Source: an uncultured Oscillibacter sp.
GTDB lineage: Bacteria > Bacillota > Clostridia > Oscillospirales > Oscillospiraceae
NCBI GenBank assembly: GCA_910577405.1
Contig: CAJTMG010000020.1
Span: forward strand, 1 to 64,000
Reading direction: 5' to 3'
DNA length: 64,000 nt
Program-made: the position numbers and the translations under genes
Shown: positions 15,690 to 23,621 of the stretch, one piece after another
How positions within the stretch are numbered: position 1 is the first letter of the stretch
Layout of the letters: every line of letters begins with the position of its first letter
The notes under the pieces: model-generated
The model's input: the letters and a program-made list of their open reading frames with translations, nothing else
Databases searched by the model: none
Told to the model about the DNA's origin: nothing

Positions 15690-17144
15690 TTATATCCGCC
15701 GGATAATCCGCCCGCGCTTCCAGATAGAGGGGGCGAAAAGCAGCAGCATAGGGAAGATCTCCAGACGTCCCACCAGCATATCAAAGGACAGCAGGAGCTT
15801 GGAGGTCCAGGAGAACTGTGAGAAGTTTCCTGTTGGCCCCACCATTTCCAGACCCGGCCCGATATTGTTGATGCAGGCGGTCAGGGCGGTGAAGGTGGTC
15901 ACAAGGTCGAACTGCTCCAGGCTCAGAATCAGAAAGGAGACCGTAAATACCAGCAGATAGACCGAGAGAAAGACATGGACGCCGCGGATATTCTGGTCTG
16001 TCATTGGTTTGCCCTCAAATCTAGTGGTAGTGATGGCGTTGGGATGGAGCATCTTGCGCATATCGTTCCAGGAGCTCTTCACCAGCATGACAATCCGGGC
16101 CACCTTGATGCCGCCGCCAGTGGACCCCGCGCAGGCACCGATAAACATAATGACCACCAGAATACCTTTTGAGAAGGAGGGCCAGAGGTTGAAATCCGCC
16201 GTAGCATAGCCGGTGGTGGTAATGATGGAGGCGACCTGGAAGAAGGAATACCGAAGGCTTTCTGCAAAGGAGCCGTACATATGCCAGATATCCAGGGCAA
16301 TGGCAAGGACCGCCCCCGTCACAATCAGCAGATATGCCCGAAGCTCCTCGGAACGGAAGACCTCCCGGAAGCGGCGGATCAGCAGGAAGTAGTAAAGATT
16401 GAAGTTGACGCCGAAGAGCAGCATAAAGACGCCAATCACAATATCAAAATAGACGTTGTCATAGGCCCCCACGCTCAAATCCCGATTGCTGAAGCCGCCT
16501 GTGCCCGCGGAGCCGAAAGAATGAATGCAGGAATCAAACAGCGGCATCCCTCCCAGAAGCAGCAAGATGATCTCAATCACCGTCATAGCCAGATAAATGC
16601 CATAGAGGATTTTTGCAGTGTCGCTCATACGGCTCACCAGCTTGCCCACCGACGGCCCCGGCATTTCCGCCCGAAGCAGATGCATTCCATGTCCGTCGGT
16701 CATAGGCAGCACGGCCATCACGAACACCAGCACACCCATGCCGCCGACCCAATGGGTAAAGCTGCGCCAAAAGAGAATACCCTTCCCCAGAGGTTCCACC
16801 GCGGTCAGGATGGTGGCCCCGGTGGTGGTGAAGCCGGAGACCGTCTCAAAGAAAGCGTCGATAAAATTCGGAATATCCCCGGAAATCACAAAAGGCAGCG
16901 CGCCGAACAAAGACATACCCACCCAAGCCAGCGCCACCACCGCGAAGCCGTCCCGGGCATAAAGGGAGGTCTGTTTCGGCTTCCTGCAAAGAACCAGGCC
17001 CGTCAGACCCAAAGCCAGCATTGGCAGCAGGAAAGGCGTCAGGGGTTCCCGGTACAGGGCCGACACCAGAAGGGGCAGCAGCAGCAGAATGCCCTCCGTC
17101 CAGAGGATGCGGCTGATGACGTAGCCGATCATTTTATAATTCAA
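15690..17144 (-). CDS. trkH: Trk/Ktr-type potassium uptake protein, channel subunit
   Basis: Membrane subunit of a Trk-family K+ (possibly Na+-coupled) transporter, 484 residues with about ten transmembrane segments. The four pore-loop glycine filters are visible: SGFTTTGATIL near residue 105, GSAGTGGFSNRD near 218, a third around SIITTTGYATADFN near 312, and ACINNIGPGLEMVG near 430. CAGSTGGGIKVARI is also typical. Length agrees with the TrkH family. The start ATG is 13 bases after the trkA stop. Together they form a complete two-component uptake system, with TrkA as the nucleotide-sensing gate. Confidence 0.95.
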   Translation of the reverse strand: MNYKMIGYVISRILWTEGILLLLPLLVSALYREPLTPFLLPMLALGLTGLVLCRKPKQTSLYARDGFAVVALAWVGMSLFGALPFVISGDIPNFIDAFFETVSGFTTTGATILTAVEPLGKGILFWRSFTHWVGGMGVLVFVMAVLPMTDGHGMHLLRAEMPGPSVGKLVSRMSDTAKILYGIYLAMTVIEIILLLLGGMPLFDSCIHSFGSAGTGGFSNRDLSVGAYDNVYFDIVIGVFMLLFGVNFNLYYFLLIRRFREVFRSEELRAYLLIVTGAVLAIALDIWHMYGSFAESLRYSFFQVASIITTTGYATADFNLWPSFSKGILVVIMFIGACAGSTGGGIKVARIVMLVKSSWNDMRKMLHPNAITTTRFEGKPMTDQNIRGVHVFLSVYLLVFTVSFLILSLEQFDLVTTFTALTACINNIGPGLEMVGPTGNFSQFSWTSKLLLSFDMLVGRLEIFPMLLLFAPSIWKRGRIIRRI

Positions 17145-17157
17145 CGAAGCGTCCCCC

Positions 17158-18522
17158 TTACTGCAAAATATCGTGAATGTCCTGAAGGGAAGTGTCCGTA
17201 GTCACAACGATCACGTCGTCTCCCGGGCTGAGGGAGTCATTGCCGGAGGGTATGATGATCTTTCCGTTCTGCTGCACGATGCCCGCCAGAAGCAGACCGT
17301 TCCGCAGCTTCAGATCCTTCAGAGGCACGCCAATAAAGGGCACGTCTGCCGTCACGCCGAACTCCAGCGCCTCCACCGCGCCGTCCACCAGCCTGTGCAG
17401 GGTCTTGATCTTTGCCCCCGACGCGCTCTCCATGGCCCGGACATACTGCACAATCAGCTCCGTGGTGGTGGAGCGGGCGGAAATCACGCTGTCGATCATG
17501 CTCTCGTTGCTCACCAGGTCCACCAGGGATTTCCGGTTGATTTTCGCCACTACTTTACAGTTTTGGGCCTGTTTCGCGGCGCACATACTCATTAGAATAT
17601 TGGCCTCGTCGATACCCGTGATGGCGACAAAGGCGTCCGTCTGCTGGATGCCCTCTTCATGGAGCAAATCGCTGTCGGTGCCGTCGCCTACGATCACAAG
17701 GGCCTTTGGAAGCTGTTCGCTGATCTGGATGCACCGCTGCTCGTTCTGGTCGATGATCTTCACGGACATACCCATATTCAGCAGCTCCGACGCCAGATAG
17801 TAGCAGATTTTGCTGGCGCCCACGATGGTCACAGAGGACGCCTTGCTGCGGAATACCCCCAGCTGGCGGAAAAACTGGGCGATCTGACTGGGCGATGAGG
17901 TAAGGTAAATCTTATCCCCGGCTTTCAGAACGAAGTCGCCGGAGGGAATGTATGTCTCACCCTTCCGGGACACAGCGCAGATCAGCACCCGGACCCGGAT
18001 ATTTCGATAGAGGTCCACCAACTGGAGCCCGTCCAGCGCGGAGTCTGCCGGGAGACGGTACTCCACCAGCTCCAGACGGCCCTTGGAGAAGGATTCCACC
18101 TTCATGGCGGCGGGGAAGCGGAGCACCCGGGCGATTTCTCTGGCCGCAGCCCGTTCCGGGTTGATGGTCATGGACAGTCCCAGCTCCCCCCGCATGAACC
18201 GGAGCTGCTTTTCATATTCCGGGTTTCGGATACGGGCGATGGTATGCCGGGCCCCCATCTTTTTGGCCACCAGACAGGAGAGGATATTCAGCTCATCACT
18301 GGAGGTGGTGGCAATCAGCAGTTCGCCCTTGTCCACCTCCGCCTCCTTCTGCACGTCAAAGACCGCCCCGTTTCCGCAGACCCCCATCACGTCGTATATA
18401 TTGATGATATTGTCTATCAGCTTCTGATCCTGGTCGATGACCGTCACATTATGACCGTCGGCGGAAAGCTGCTGCGTCAGGGCGGAGCCAACCTTGCCCG
18501 CGCCCACTATGGTAATTTTCAT
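17158..18522 (-). CDS. trkA: Trk potassium transport regulator TrkA
   Basis: Cytoplasmic NAD(H)-binding gating subunit of the Trk system, about 454 residues. It has two tandem RCK units. The first begins MKITIVGAGKVGSALTQQL with a Rossmann GxGxxG; the second restarts near residue 228 with SVTIVGASKICYYLASELL. Each unit ends in a TrkA-C domain (for example VPFIGVPLKDLKLRNGLLLAGIV and a final GDDVIVVTT). I chose the ATG at 18522 because GGAGGGAAAT immediately precedes it; the upstream ATG at 18534 contains that ribosome site. TATAAT at 18575-18580 (minus) is a possible promoter element. Confidence 0.95.
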   Translation of the reverse strand: MKITIVGAGKVGSALTQQLSADGHNVTVIDQDQKLIDNIINIYDVMGVCGNGAVFDVQKEAEVDKGELLIATTSSDELNILSCLVAKKMGARHTIARIRNPEYEKQLRFMRGELGLSMTINPERAAAREIARVLRFPAAMKVESFSKGRLELVEYRLPADSALDGLQLVDLYRNIRVRVLICAVSRKGETYIPSGDFVLKAGDKIYLTSSPSQIAQFFRQLGVFRSKASSVTIVGASKICYYLASELLNMGMSVKIIDQNEQRCIQISEQLPKALVIVGDGTDSDLLHEEGIQQTDAFVAITGIDEANILMSMCAAKQAQNCKVVAKINRKSLVDLVSNESMIDSVISARSTTTELIVQYVRAMESASGAKIKTLHRLVDGAVEALEFGVTADVPFIGVPLKDLKLRNGLLLAGIVQQNGKIIIPSGNDSLSPGDDVIVVTTDTSLQDIHDILQ

Positions 18523-18626
18523 ATTTCCCTCCATTAAGGAACTCCTGAGATTGCCGGAACCAAATCTACAGCAAATTATATAGGAAACCGCCTCAAAAAG
18601 AAATACCTATTTGATAAAAATTTTCC

Positions 18627-18655
18627 TTGACAAGCGGGGAGGCGGCGTGTAAAAT
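18627..18655 (+). promoter_or_regulatory. SigA promoter of the fatty acid operon
   Basis: TTGACA at 18627-18632, a 17-base spacer and TAAAAT at 18650-18655. The predicted start near 18662 falls within a long palindrome, and acpP begins at 18730. Confidence 0.8.
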
Positions 18656-18660
18656 AAGTT

Positions 18661-18698
18661 CAAATATTTTAATTAAAAATTTTTAGTTAAAATATTTG
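18661..18698 (+). promoter_or_regulatory. 38 bp near-perfect palindrome, likely fab operator
   Basis: CAAATATTTTAA (18661-18672) is the exact reverse complement of TTAAAATATTTG (18687-18698). The 14 bases between them continue the symmetry apart from one mismatched pair. The element sits on the predicted transcription start of the acpP promoter, an ideal position for a repressor. The obvious candidate is the MarR/FabT-like protein encoded at the end of the cluster (29264-29719). The sequence is not an evident FapR site and is longer than a standard FabT box. Confidence 0.65.
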
Positions 18699-18701
18699 AT
18701 A

Positions 18702-18729
18702 TTTCGACATACGAGGAGAAGATTCGACA
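18702..18729 (+). promoter_or_regulatory. Two Spo0A-box-like motifs before acpP
   Basis: TTTCGACA (18702-18709) and TTCGACA (18723-18729) are exact matches, in reverse orientation, to the Spo0A core TGTCGAA. Both lie between the promoter and the acpP start codon, 20 bases apart. A third match, TGTCGAA, lies at 19097-19103 before accB. Binding is not shown; about eight chance 7-mers are expected in a window of this size. Confidence 0.35.
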
Positions 18730-18960
18730 ATGGAATTTGAAAAGATGCGCGATATCATCGTAGAAACCCTGGCCTGCGACGCGGAGCAGGTGACCCTGGA
18801 GGCTTCCCTGGCCGACGACCTGGGCGCGGATTCCCTGGCGGCCGTAGAGCTGGTCATGGCTCTGGAGGAGGCCAGCGGCATTAAGATCGATGATGCCGAC
18901 GTAGCCGGGCTGAAGACCGTGGGCGATATCGTGAAGTATCTGGAGGCCCACAAAGCGTAA
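18730..18960 (+). CDS. acpP: Acyl carrier protein
   Basis: Small acidic carrier of growing acyl chains, 76 residues. The phosphopantetheine attachment site is GADSLAAVEL with Ser35. The rest matches a four-helix ACP (LADDLGADSL, MALEEASGIKI, VGDIVKYLEAHK). It is the first gene of the fatty acid cluster, after an AGGAGAA ribosome site. Its promoter carries a palindromic operator and possible Spo0A boxes. Two hairpins separate it from accB, which may let acpP be made in excess over the enzymes. Confidence 0.97.
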   Translation: MEFEKMRDIIVETLACDAEQVTLEASLADDLGADSLAAVELVMALEEASGIKIDDADVAGLKTVGDIVKYLEAHKA

Positions 18961-18970
18961 CAGGAAGTAC

Positions 18971-19079
18971 GGCGGGAAACGGGAGATATTCAGACAGAGA
19001 GAAAATATATTTCCCATTTCCCGCCTCTTCACATCTGCTGGATTTGAGACGGGAAATATCTTTGAAAAAATTTCCTGTC
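18971..19079 (+). repeat. Two hairpins between acpP and accB
   Basis: The first pairs GGCGGGAAACGGGAGATATT (from 18971) with its near-complement ending CCCATTTCCCGCC at 19025, a stem of about 18 bp with few mismatches. The second pairs GACGGGAAAT (19048-19057) with ATTTCCTGTC (19070-19079). The two stems share the GGGAAAT theme. Neither ends in a strong T run, so processing, mRNA stabilisation or partial termination are all possible. Confidence 0.75.
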
Positions 19080-19121
19080 ATCCATCTATTCACTCCTGTC
19101 GAACCCAAAAGAGGAGGGGCT

Positions 19122-19562
19122 ATGAATTATCAGGAAGTATATGATTTGATCGCCCGGTTTGACGCCAGCGGACTGCAAACGCTGAAGCTGTCCAACGGCG
19201 ATTTCAGTATAGAGATGGAAAAACCCGTTCCCGAAGCGCCTGCCGCCGTGCCAGTATTCGCGCCTGCGGCAGTCCCTGGAGCAATTCCGGCGCAGGCTCC
19301 CCAGACCCCGGCGGCGGAGGAAGGACTGACCATCGACGCGCCCCTTGTGGGAACCTTCTACGCGGCCCCGGCTCCGGACCAGCCGCCGTTTGTCTCCGAA
19401 GGCTCCCAGGTGAAGAAGGGCCAGACGGTCTGCCTGATCGAGGCCATGAAGACCATGATTGAGGTCCCCGCGCCGCAGGACTGCGTGATTGAGACCGTGC
19501 TGAAGGCCAACGGCGAGCTTGCCTCCTTTGGGGAAGCGCTGATGCGGTGCAGGCCATGCTGA
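19122..19562 (+). CDS. accB: Biotin carboxyl carrier protein of acetyl-CoA carboxylase
   Basis: Carries CO2 on biotin between the AccC and AccAD sites. The ATG at 19122 follows GAGGAGGGG and gives 146 residues. The N-terminal docking region (MNYQEVYDLIARFDASGLQTLKL) is typical. An Ala/Pro-rich linker (about 37-68) joins it to the C-terminal biotinyl domain. Biotin attaches to Lys110 in EAMKTM; the usual motif is EAMKMM or EAMKLM, a minor variation. The stop overlaps the accC start, so translation is coupled. Confidence 0.95.
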   Translation: MNYQEVYDLIARFDASGLQTLKLSNGDFSIEMEKPVPEAPAAVPVFAPAAVPGAIPAQAPQTPAAEEGLTIDAPLVGTFYAAPAPDQPPFVSEGSQVKKGQTVCLIEAMKTMIEVPAPQDCVIETVLKANGELASFGEALMRCRPC

Positions 19563-20938
19563 AGCGGGTCTTGATTGCCAACCGGGGGGAGATTGCCCTT
19601 CGGATTCTCCGGGCCTGCCGGGAACTGGAGATTGAGACGGTGGCGGCCTACTCCGAGGCGGACGGCGACGCGCTTCACGTGCAGCTTGCCACGGAATCCG
19701 TCTGTATCGGCCCCGCCCGTGCCGCTGACAGTTACCTGAATCAGAACGCCCTCCTGACGGCTGCAAAGGCTTCCGGCTGTGACGGCATACATCCCGGCTA
19801 CGGCTTTCTCTCCGAGAACGCGGACTTCTCCGACGCCTGCGCTGACGAGGGCCTGACCTTTATCGGACCCTCCGGCAACGCCATTCGGAAGGCCGGGGCC
19901 AAGTCCGCCGCAAGGGACCTGATGCGGTCTGCGGGAGTGCCCGTAACGCCGGGTTCCAATGGTCCAGTAGCCTCCGTGGAGGAAGCCCTGGCCGCGGCAG
20001 AATCCGTAGGCTATCCTGTCCTCCTGAAAGCGTCCGCAGGCGGGGGCGGAAGGGGCATCCGGCGCTGCGACAGTGCGGAGGTCCTGCCGGCTGCCTTCGC
20101 GGAGGCCAAAGCGGAAGCCGCCGCTTGCTTCGGAAATGATGAGATGTACCTGGAAAAGCTGGTCCTGCATCCCCGCCATGTGGAGGTGCAGATTTTAGCG
20201 GACCGGCATGGACATACAGTGCATCTGGGCGACCGGGATTGTTCCGTGCAGCGGCGGAATCAGAAGCTGCTGGAGGAAGCCCCCGCGCCGGGTTTGAGTC
20301 CAAAGCTGCGGGAGGCCATGGGTCAGGCTGCGGTCCGGGCTGCGGAGGCGGTGGGCTATGAGGGTGCAGGCACTGTGGAATTCCTGGTGGACGGGGAGCA
20401 GTTCTATTTTATGGAGATGAACACCCGGATTCAGGTTGAGCACGGCGTGACGGAACTGGTGACGGGGATCGATTTGGTACGCCAGCAGCTTCGGATTGCG
20501 TCGGGGCTGCCGCTGGATTTCGCGCAGGAAGATGTGACCGTCCGGGGCTGCGCGCTGGAGTGCCGGGTGAACGCCGAGGACCCGGAAGCCGATTTCAGAC
20601 CCTGCCCGGGGAAGGTGGAATTCCTGCATTTTCCCGGCGGCGCAGGGGTTCGGGTGGATTCCTGCCTGTATAACGGCTGCGTGATGTCTCCATTTTACGA
20701 TTCCCTTGCAGCAAAGCTCCTGGCCCACGGTACCACACGTCTGGAGGCCATCCGGAAAATGCGCCGGGTTTTGGAGGAGTTTACTCTGGAGGGCTTCCCC
20801 ACAAACGCGGAGCTTTCTTATGAGATTCTATATCATCCCGTCTTTGTCCGGGGACGCTGCACCACGGCATTTCTGGACGAGCATCTCCCCGCTCTTCTGG
20901 AGTTCAGCCGGAAGGTTCGGGAGAGGGAGGGCACATGA
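19556..20938 (+). CDS. accC: Acetyl-CoA carboxylase, biotin carboxylase subunit
   Basis: ATP-grasp enzyme that carboxylates biotin on AccB. It has 460 residues from the ATG at 19556, which overlaps the accB stop by seven bases. The N-terminal biotin carboxylase domain starts LKRVLIANRGEIALRIL. The glycine-rich ATP loop is LLKASAGGGGRGIR near residue 155. Catalytic and metal-binding blocks HVEVQILADRHGHTVHLGDRDCS and FYFMEMNTRIQVEHGVTE are intact. Family length is normal. It is translationally coupled to accD through an ATGA overlap. Confidence 0.98.
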   Translation: MLKRVLIANRGEIALRILRACRELEIETVAAYSEADGDALHVQLATESVCIGPARAADSYLNQNALLTAAKASGCDGIHPGYGFLSENADFSDACADEGLTFIGPSGNAIRKAGAKSAARDLMRSAGVPVTPGSNGPVASVEEALAAAESVGYPVLLKASAGGGGRGIRRCDSAEVLPAAFAEAKAEAAACFGNDEMYLEKLVLHPRHVEVQILADRHGHTVHLGDRDCSVQRRNQKLLEEAPAPGLSPKLREAMGQAAVRAAEAVGYEGAGTVEFLVDGEQFYFMEMNTRIQVEHGVTELVTGIDLVRQQLRIASGLPLDFAQEDVTVRGCALECRVNAEDPEADFRPCPGKVEFLHFPGGAGVRVDSCLYNGCVMSPFYDSLAAKLLAHGTTRLEAIRKMRRVLEEFTLEGFPTNAELSYEILYHPVFVRGRCTTAFLDEHLPALLEFSRKVREREGT

Positions 20939-21789
20939 ATACAATTTTTGCCAAACGCCGGAACCGTCTCCTGGCTATGAAGGCCATACGGGATAATTAT
21001 ATGTCCGGCGAGAAACAGATTACCTGTCCCAAGTGCGGTCAGGAGAGCCAGCGGAAAACCGTGTCGGAGGCCCTGTCGGTCTGTCCGAACTGCGGCTATC
21101 ACTGGCCGATGGGGGCATATCACCGGCTGAGTTCGATTCTGGATTCCGGTTCTTTTCGGGAGCTGAACGCCAGACTGACCGCCGCTGATCCTCTGGCTTT
21201 TCCTGGCTACCGGGCAAAGCTGACCGCCGCTCAGAAGAAAACCGGACTGAATGAAGCGGTTGTCACAGCGGTAGGAGCCATCGGCGGCAGGAAGTGCGTG
21301 ACAGCGGTAATGGACAGCCGGTTTTTTATGGGCAGTATGAGCGCCGCGGTGGGGGAGAAGATTACTCGTGCCATTGAGTTTGCGGCCAAAACGAAGCTGC
21401 CTTTGATTATTTTTTCTGCCAGCGGCGGCGCCCGGATGCAGGAGGGCATTTTGTCTTTGATGCAGATGGCAAAGACCAGCGCGGCTCTGGCAAAGTTTTC
21501 GGAAAAGGGCCTGCTGTATATTTCTGTTCTGACGGACCCCACCACCGGCGGCGTGACGGCCAGCTTTGCGTCTTTGGGAGACGTGATTCTGGCGGAGCCG
21601 GGGGCATTGATCGGCTTTGCGGGTCCCCGGGTGATTCAGCAGACCATCGGCGAGACGCTGCCGGAGGGCTTCCAGCGGGCGGAGTACCAGGAAGAGCACG
21701 GTTTTGTGGATGCGGTGGTGCCGCGGGGCGAGCTGCGGGAAACACTGTCCCGTCTGCTGTGCCTGCACGAGAAGGGAGGCCGGGTATGA
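20935..21789 (+). CDS. accD: Acetyl-CoA carboxylase, carboxyltransferase beta subunit
   Basis: Half of the carboxyltransferase that moves CO2 from biotin to acetyl-CoA, 284 residues. An N-terminal zinc ribbon is visible as CPKCGQES and CPNCGYHWP (residues about 26-50). The crotonase-fold core includes FSASGGARMQEGILSLMQM and LTDPTTGGVTASFASLGDVI. The start ATG overlaps the accC stop as ATGA. It pairs with AccA encoded next. Confidence 0.97.
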   Translation: MNTIFAKRRNRLLAMKAIRDNYMSGEKQITCPKCGQESQRKTVSEALSVCPNCGYHWPMGAYHRLSSILDSGSFRELNARLTAADPLAFPGYRAKLTAAQKKTGLNEAVVTAVGAIGGRKCVTAVMDSRFFMGSMSAAVGEKITRAIEFAAKTKLPLIIFSASGGARMQEGILSLMQMAKTSAALAKFSEKGLLYISVLTDPTTGGVTASFASLGDVILAEPGALIGFAGPRVIQQTIGETLPEGFQRAEYQEEHGFVDAVVPRGELRETLSRLLCLHEKGGRV

Positions 21790-22592
21790 ACACGCTGACT
21801 GCCGCCGAACGGGTAGCCGTGGCAAGGCATCCCCAGCGGCCCAATATTACGGATTATATCAACGGCCTGTTTACGGACTTTTTCGAGCAGCGAGGCGACC
21901 GGTTTTCCCGCGAGGACCCGGCCATCTTAGGCGGCGTGGCCCTGTATCATGACCGGCCCGTCACCGTCATCGGCACCCGGAAGGGAAAGACGGGAGAAGA
22001 GAGCATTCGCTGCAACTTCGGAATGCCCAGCCCCGAGGGATACCGCAAGGCCCTTCGTCTGATGCAGCAGGCTGAGAAATTCCATCGGCCGGTGATTACC
22101 TTCATCGACACCTCCGGCGCGTATCCCGGACTGGAAGCGGAAGCCAAGGGACAGGGGGAGGCCATCGCACGGAATCTTTTTGAAATGAGCCGCCTGACCG
22201 TTCCCGTGATTTCCATCATTACCGGCGAGGGCAACAGCGGCGGCGCTTTGGCTCTGGCGGTCGCGGACCGGGTGCTGATGCTGGAGAATGCTGTTTACGC
22301 GATCCTGTCCCCGGAGGGCTTTGCGTCTATCCTCTGGCGGGACGCGGCGCGGCATGAAGAGGCCTGCGGTCTGATGAAGCTGACGGCCCCGGACCTGATG
22401 AATCTGGGCGTGATTGACGGTGTGATTCCGGAACCGGAAGGCGGCGCGCATACAAACCCCGTTCAGGCGCTCCGGGAGGTAGACCGGGCATTGAACCGGC
22501 ATTTGACGGCGCTGTTGAAAAGCAGTGACCTGCCTGCGGCGCGATACAGGAAATTCAGAAAACTGGGCGTGCCCGGCAAGGAGGAAGCATGA
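21786..22592 (+). CDS. accA: Acetyl-CoA carboxylase, carboxyltransferase alpha subunit
   Basis: Partner of AccD in the carboxyltransferase, 268 residues. The ATG at 21786 shares ATGA with the accD stop; an in-frame ATG at 21759 lies inside accD and is unlikely. Family blocks include ITDYINGLFTDFFEQRGDRFSREDPAILGG, FGMPSPEGYRKALRLMQQAEKF, TFIDTSGAYPGLEAEAKGQGEAIARNL and ITGEGNSGGALALAVADRVLMLENAVYAILSPEGFASI. It is shorter than the E. coli protein, as is usual in Firmicutes. All four ACC subunits are therefore consecutive here. Confidence 0.97.
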   Translation: MNTLTAAERVAVARHPQRPNITDYINGLFTDFFEQRGDRFSREDPAILGGVALYHDRPVTVIGTRKGKTGEESIRCNFGMPSPEGYRKALRLMQQAEKFHRPVITFIDTSGAYPGLEAEAKGQGEAIARNLFEMSRLTVPVISIITGEGNSGGALALAVADRVLMLENAVYAILSPEGFASILWRDAARHEEACGLMKLTAPDLMNLGVIDGVIPEPEGGAHTNPVQALREVDRALNRHLTALLKSSDLPAARYRKFRKLGVPGKEEA

Positions 22593-23539
22593 AGGGAATC
22601 AAGATACGCGGGACAGGCCGGAGCGTTCCCGTGAAGACCGTCACCAATCAGGACATGGCAGCGATTGTGGATACCAGCGACGAATGGATTTCCAGCCGTA
22701 CCGGAATCCAGCGGCGCCGGCACTGCGGGGAGGGGGAGAATCTGACCAGTCTTTCCGTCCAAGCGGCGCGGCAGGCTCTGGAGAGCGCGGGGGTCCGTCC
22801 GGAGGAGATCGGGGCCTGCATTGTGGCTACCCTTTCCGCTGACACGCTGGTGCCCTCCGCGGCCTGCCTGGTACAGAGGGAATTGGGGCTTCCGGAGGAC
22901 ATTCCCTGCTTTGACCTCGCCGCTGCCTGCACAGGGTTTTTGTTTGCCCTCCATACCATGGAATGTCTCCTGAACGCTTCGCCCCGGAAATACGGTCTGG
23001 TGATCGGCGCGGAATATCTCAGCCGCCTGATTAACTGGGAGGATCGTGGGACCTGCATCCTCTTCGGCGACGGAGCGGGGGCGGCCGTGGTGGAGTGCCG
23101 GGAGGACTGGGGGACGGTTCCGGCGGTTATGGGCTGTCACGGCGACGACAAGCTCCTTCGGGTGCCGGGGCCGGGAACGAGCGAACCTTGCCTGATTTCT
23201 ATGGAGGGCACTCAGGTATTCAAATTTGCCGTGGAAGCAGTGCCCTGGTGCATCCGGCAGGTGCTGGAGACGTCAGGGAAGACCGTGGAGGACGTGGATT
23301 TTTTTGTCTTCCATCAGGCCAACGCCCGGATTATTGACCTGGCCGTCCGGAAGTACCGTATTCCGCAGGAGAAGTATTATAAGAATATACAAGACTACGG
23401 CAATACATCCGCCGCCAGCATTCCCTTGGTGCTCAGTGAATTGCAGGAACAGAAAAAGGTAGGTTCAGGCAGCCGGGTTCTTCTGGTAGGCTTCGGCGGG
23501 GGCCTTACATGGGGCGGCACTTTGATTGAATTTGCATAA
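22589..23539 (+). CDS. fabH: 3-oxoacyl-ACP synthase III
   Basis: Condenses an acyl-CoA primer with malonyl-ACP to start fatty acid synthesis. The 316 residues show the FabH triad: Cys114 in AAACTGF, His242 in FHQANARI and an Asn in DYGNTSAASIP near 271. The GFGGGLTWG block near the C-terminus is typical. Its start overlaps the accA stop as ATGA. It is the last gene of the tightly coupled acc section; a long inverted repeat separates it from fabK. Confidence 0.97.
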   Translation: MKGIKIRGTGRSVPVKTVTNQDMAAIVDTSDEWISSRTGIQRRRHCGEGENLTSLSVQAARQALESAGVRPEEIGACIVATLSADTLVPSAACLVQRELGLPEDIPCFDLAAACTGFLFALHTMECLLNASPRKYGLVIGAEYLSRLINWEDRGTCILFGDGAGAAVVECREDWGTVPAVMGCHGDDKLLRVPGPGTSEPCLISMEGTQVFKFAVEAVPWCIRQVLETSGKTVEDVDFFVFHQANARIIDLAVRKYRIPQEKYYKNIQDYGNTSAASIPLVLSELQEQKKVGSGSRVLLVGFGGGLTWGGTLIEFA

Positions 23540-23546
23540 CGGGTTG

Positions 23547-23609
23547 AATTAGGAATCAGGGGTTAGGAATTTGGATTTGACGCTCATTCCTCACGCCTCA
23601 TTCCTAATT
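23547..23609 (+). repeat. Long inverted repeat between fabH and fabK
   Basis: The 24-base left arm from 23547 begins AATTAGGAAT. The right arm (23586-23609) is its reverse complement at 21 of 24 positions. The loop is 15 bases. Each arm contains AGGAAT twice. The fabK ribosome site starts right after the right arm, so the hairpin could influence fabK translation or mRNA decay. Confidence 0.85.
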
Positions 23610-23621
23610 GGAGGAATATTG

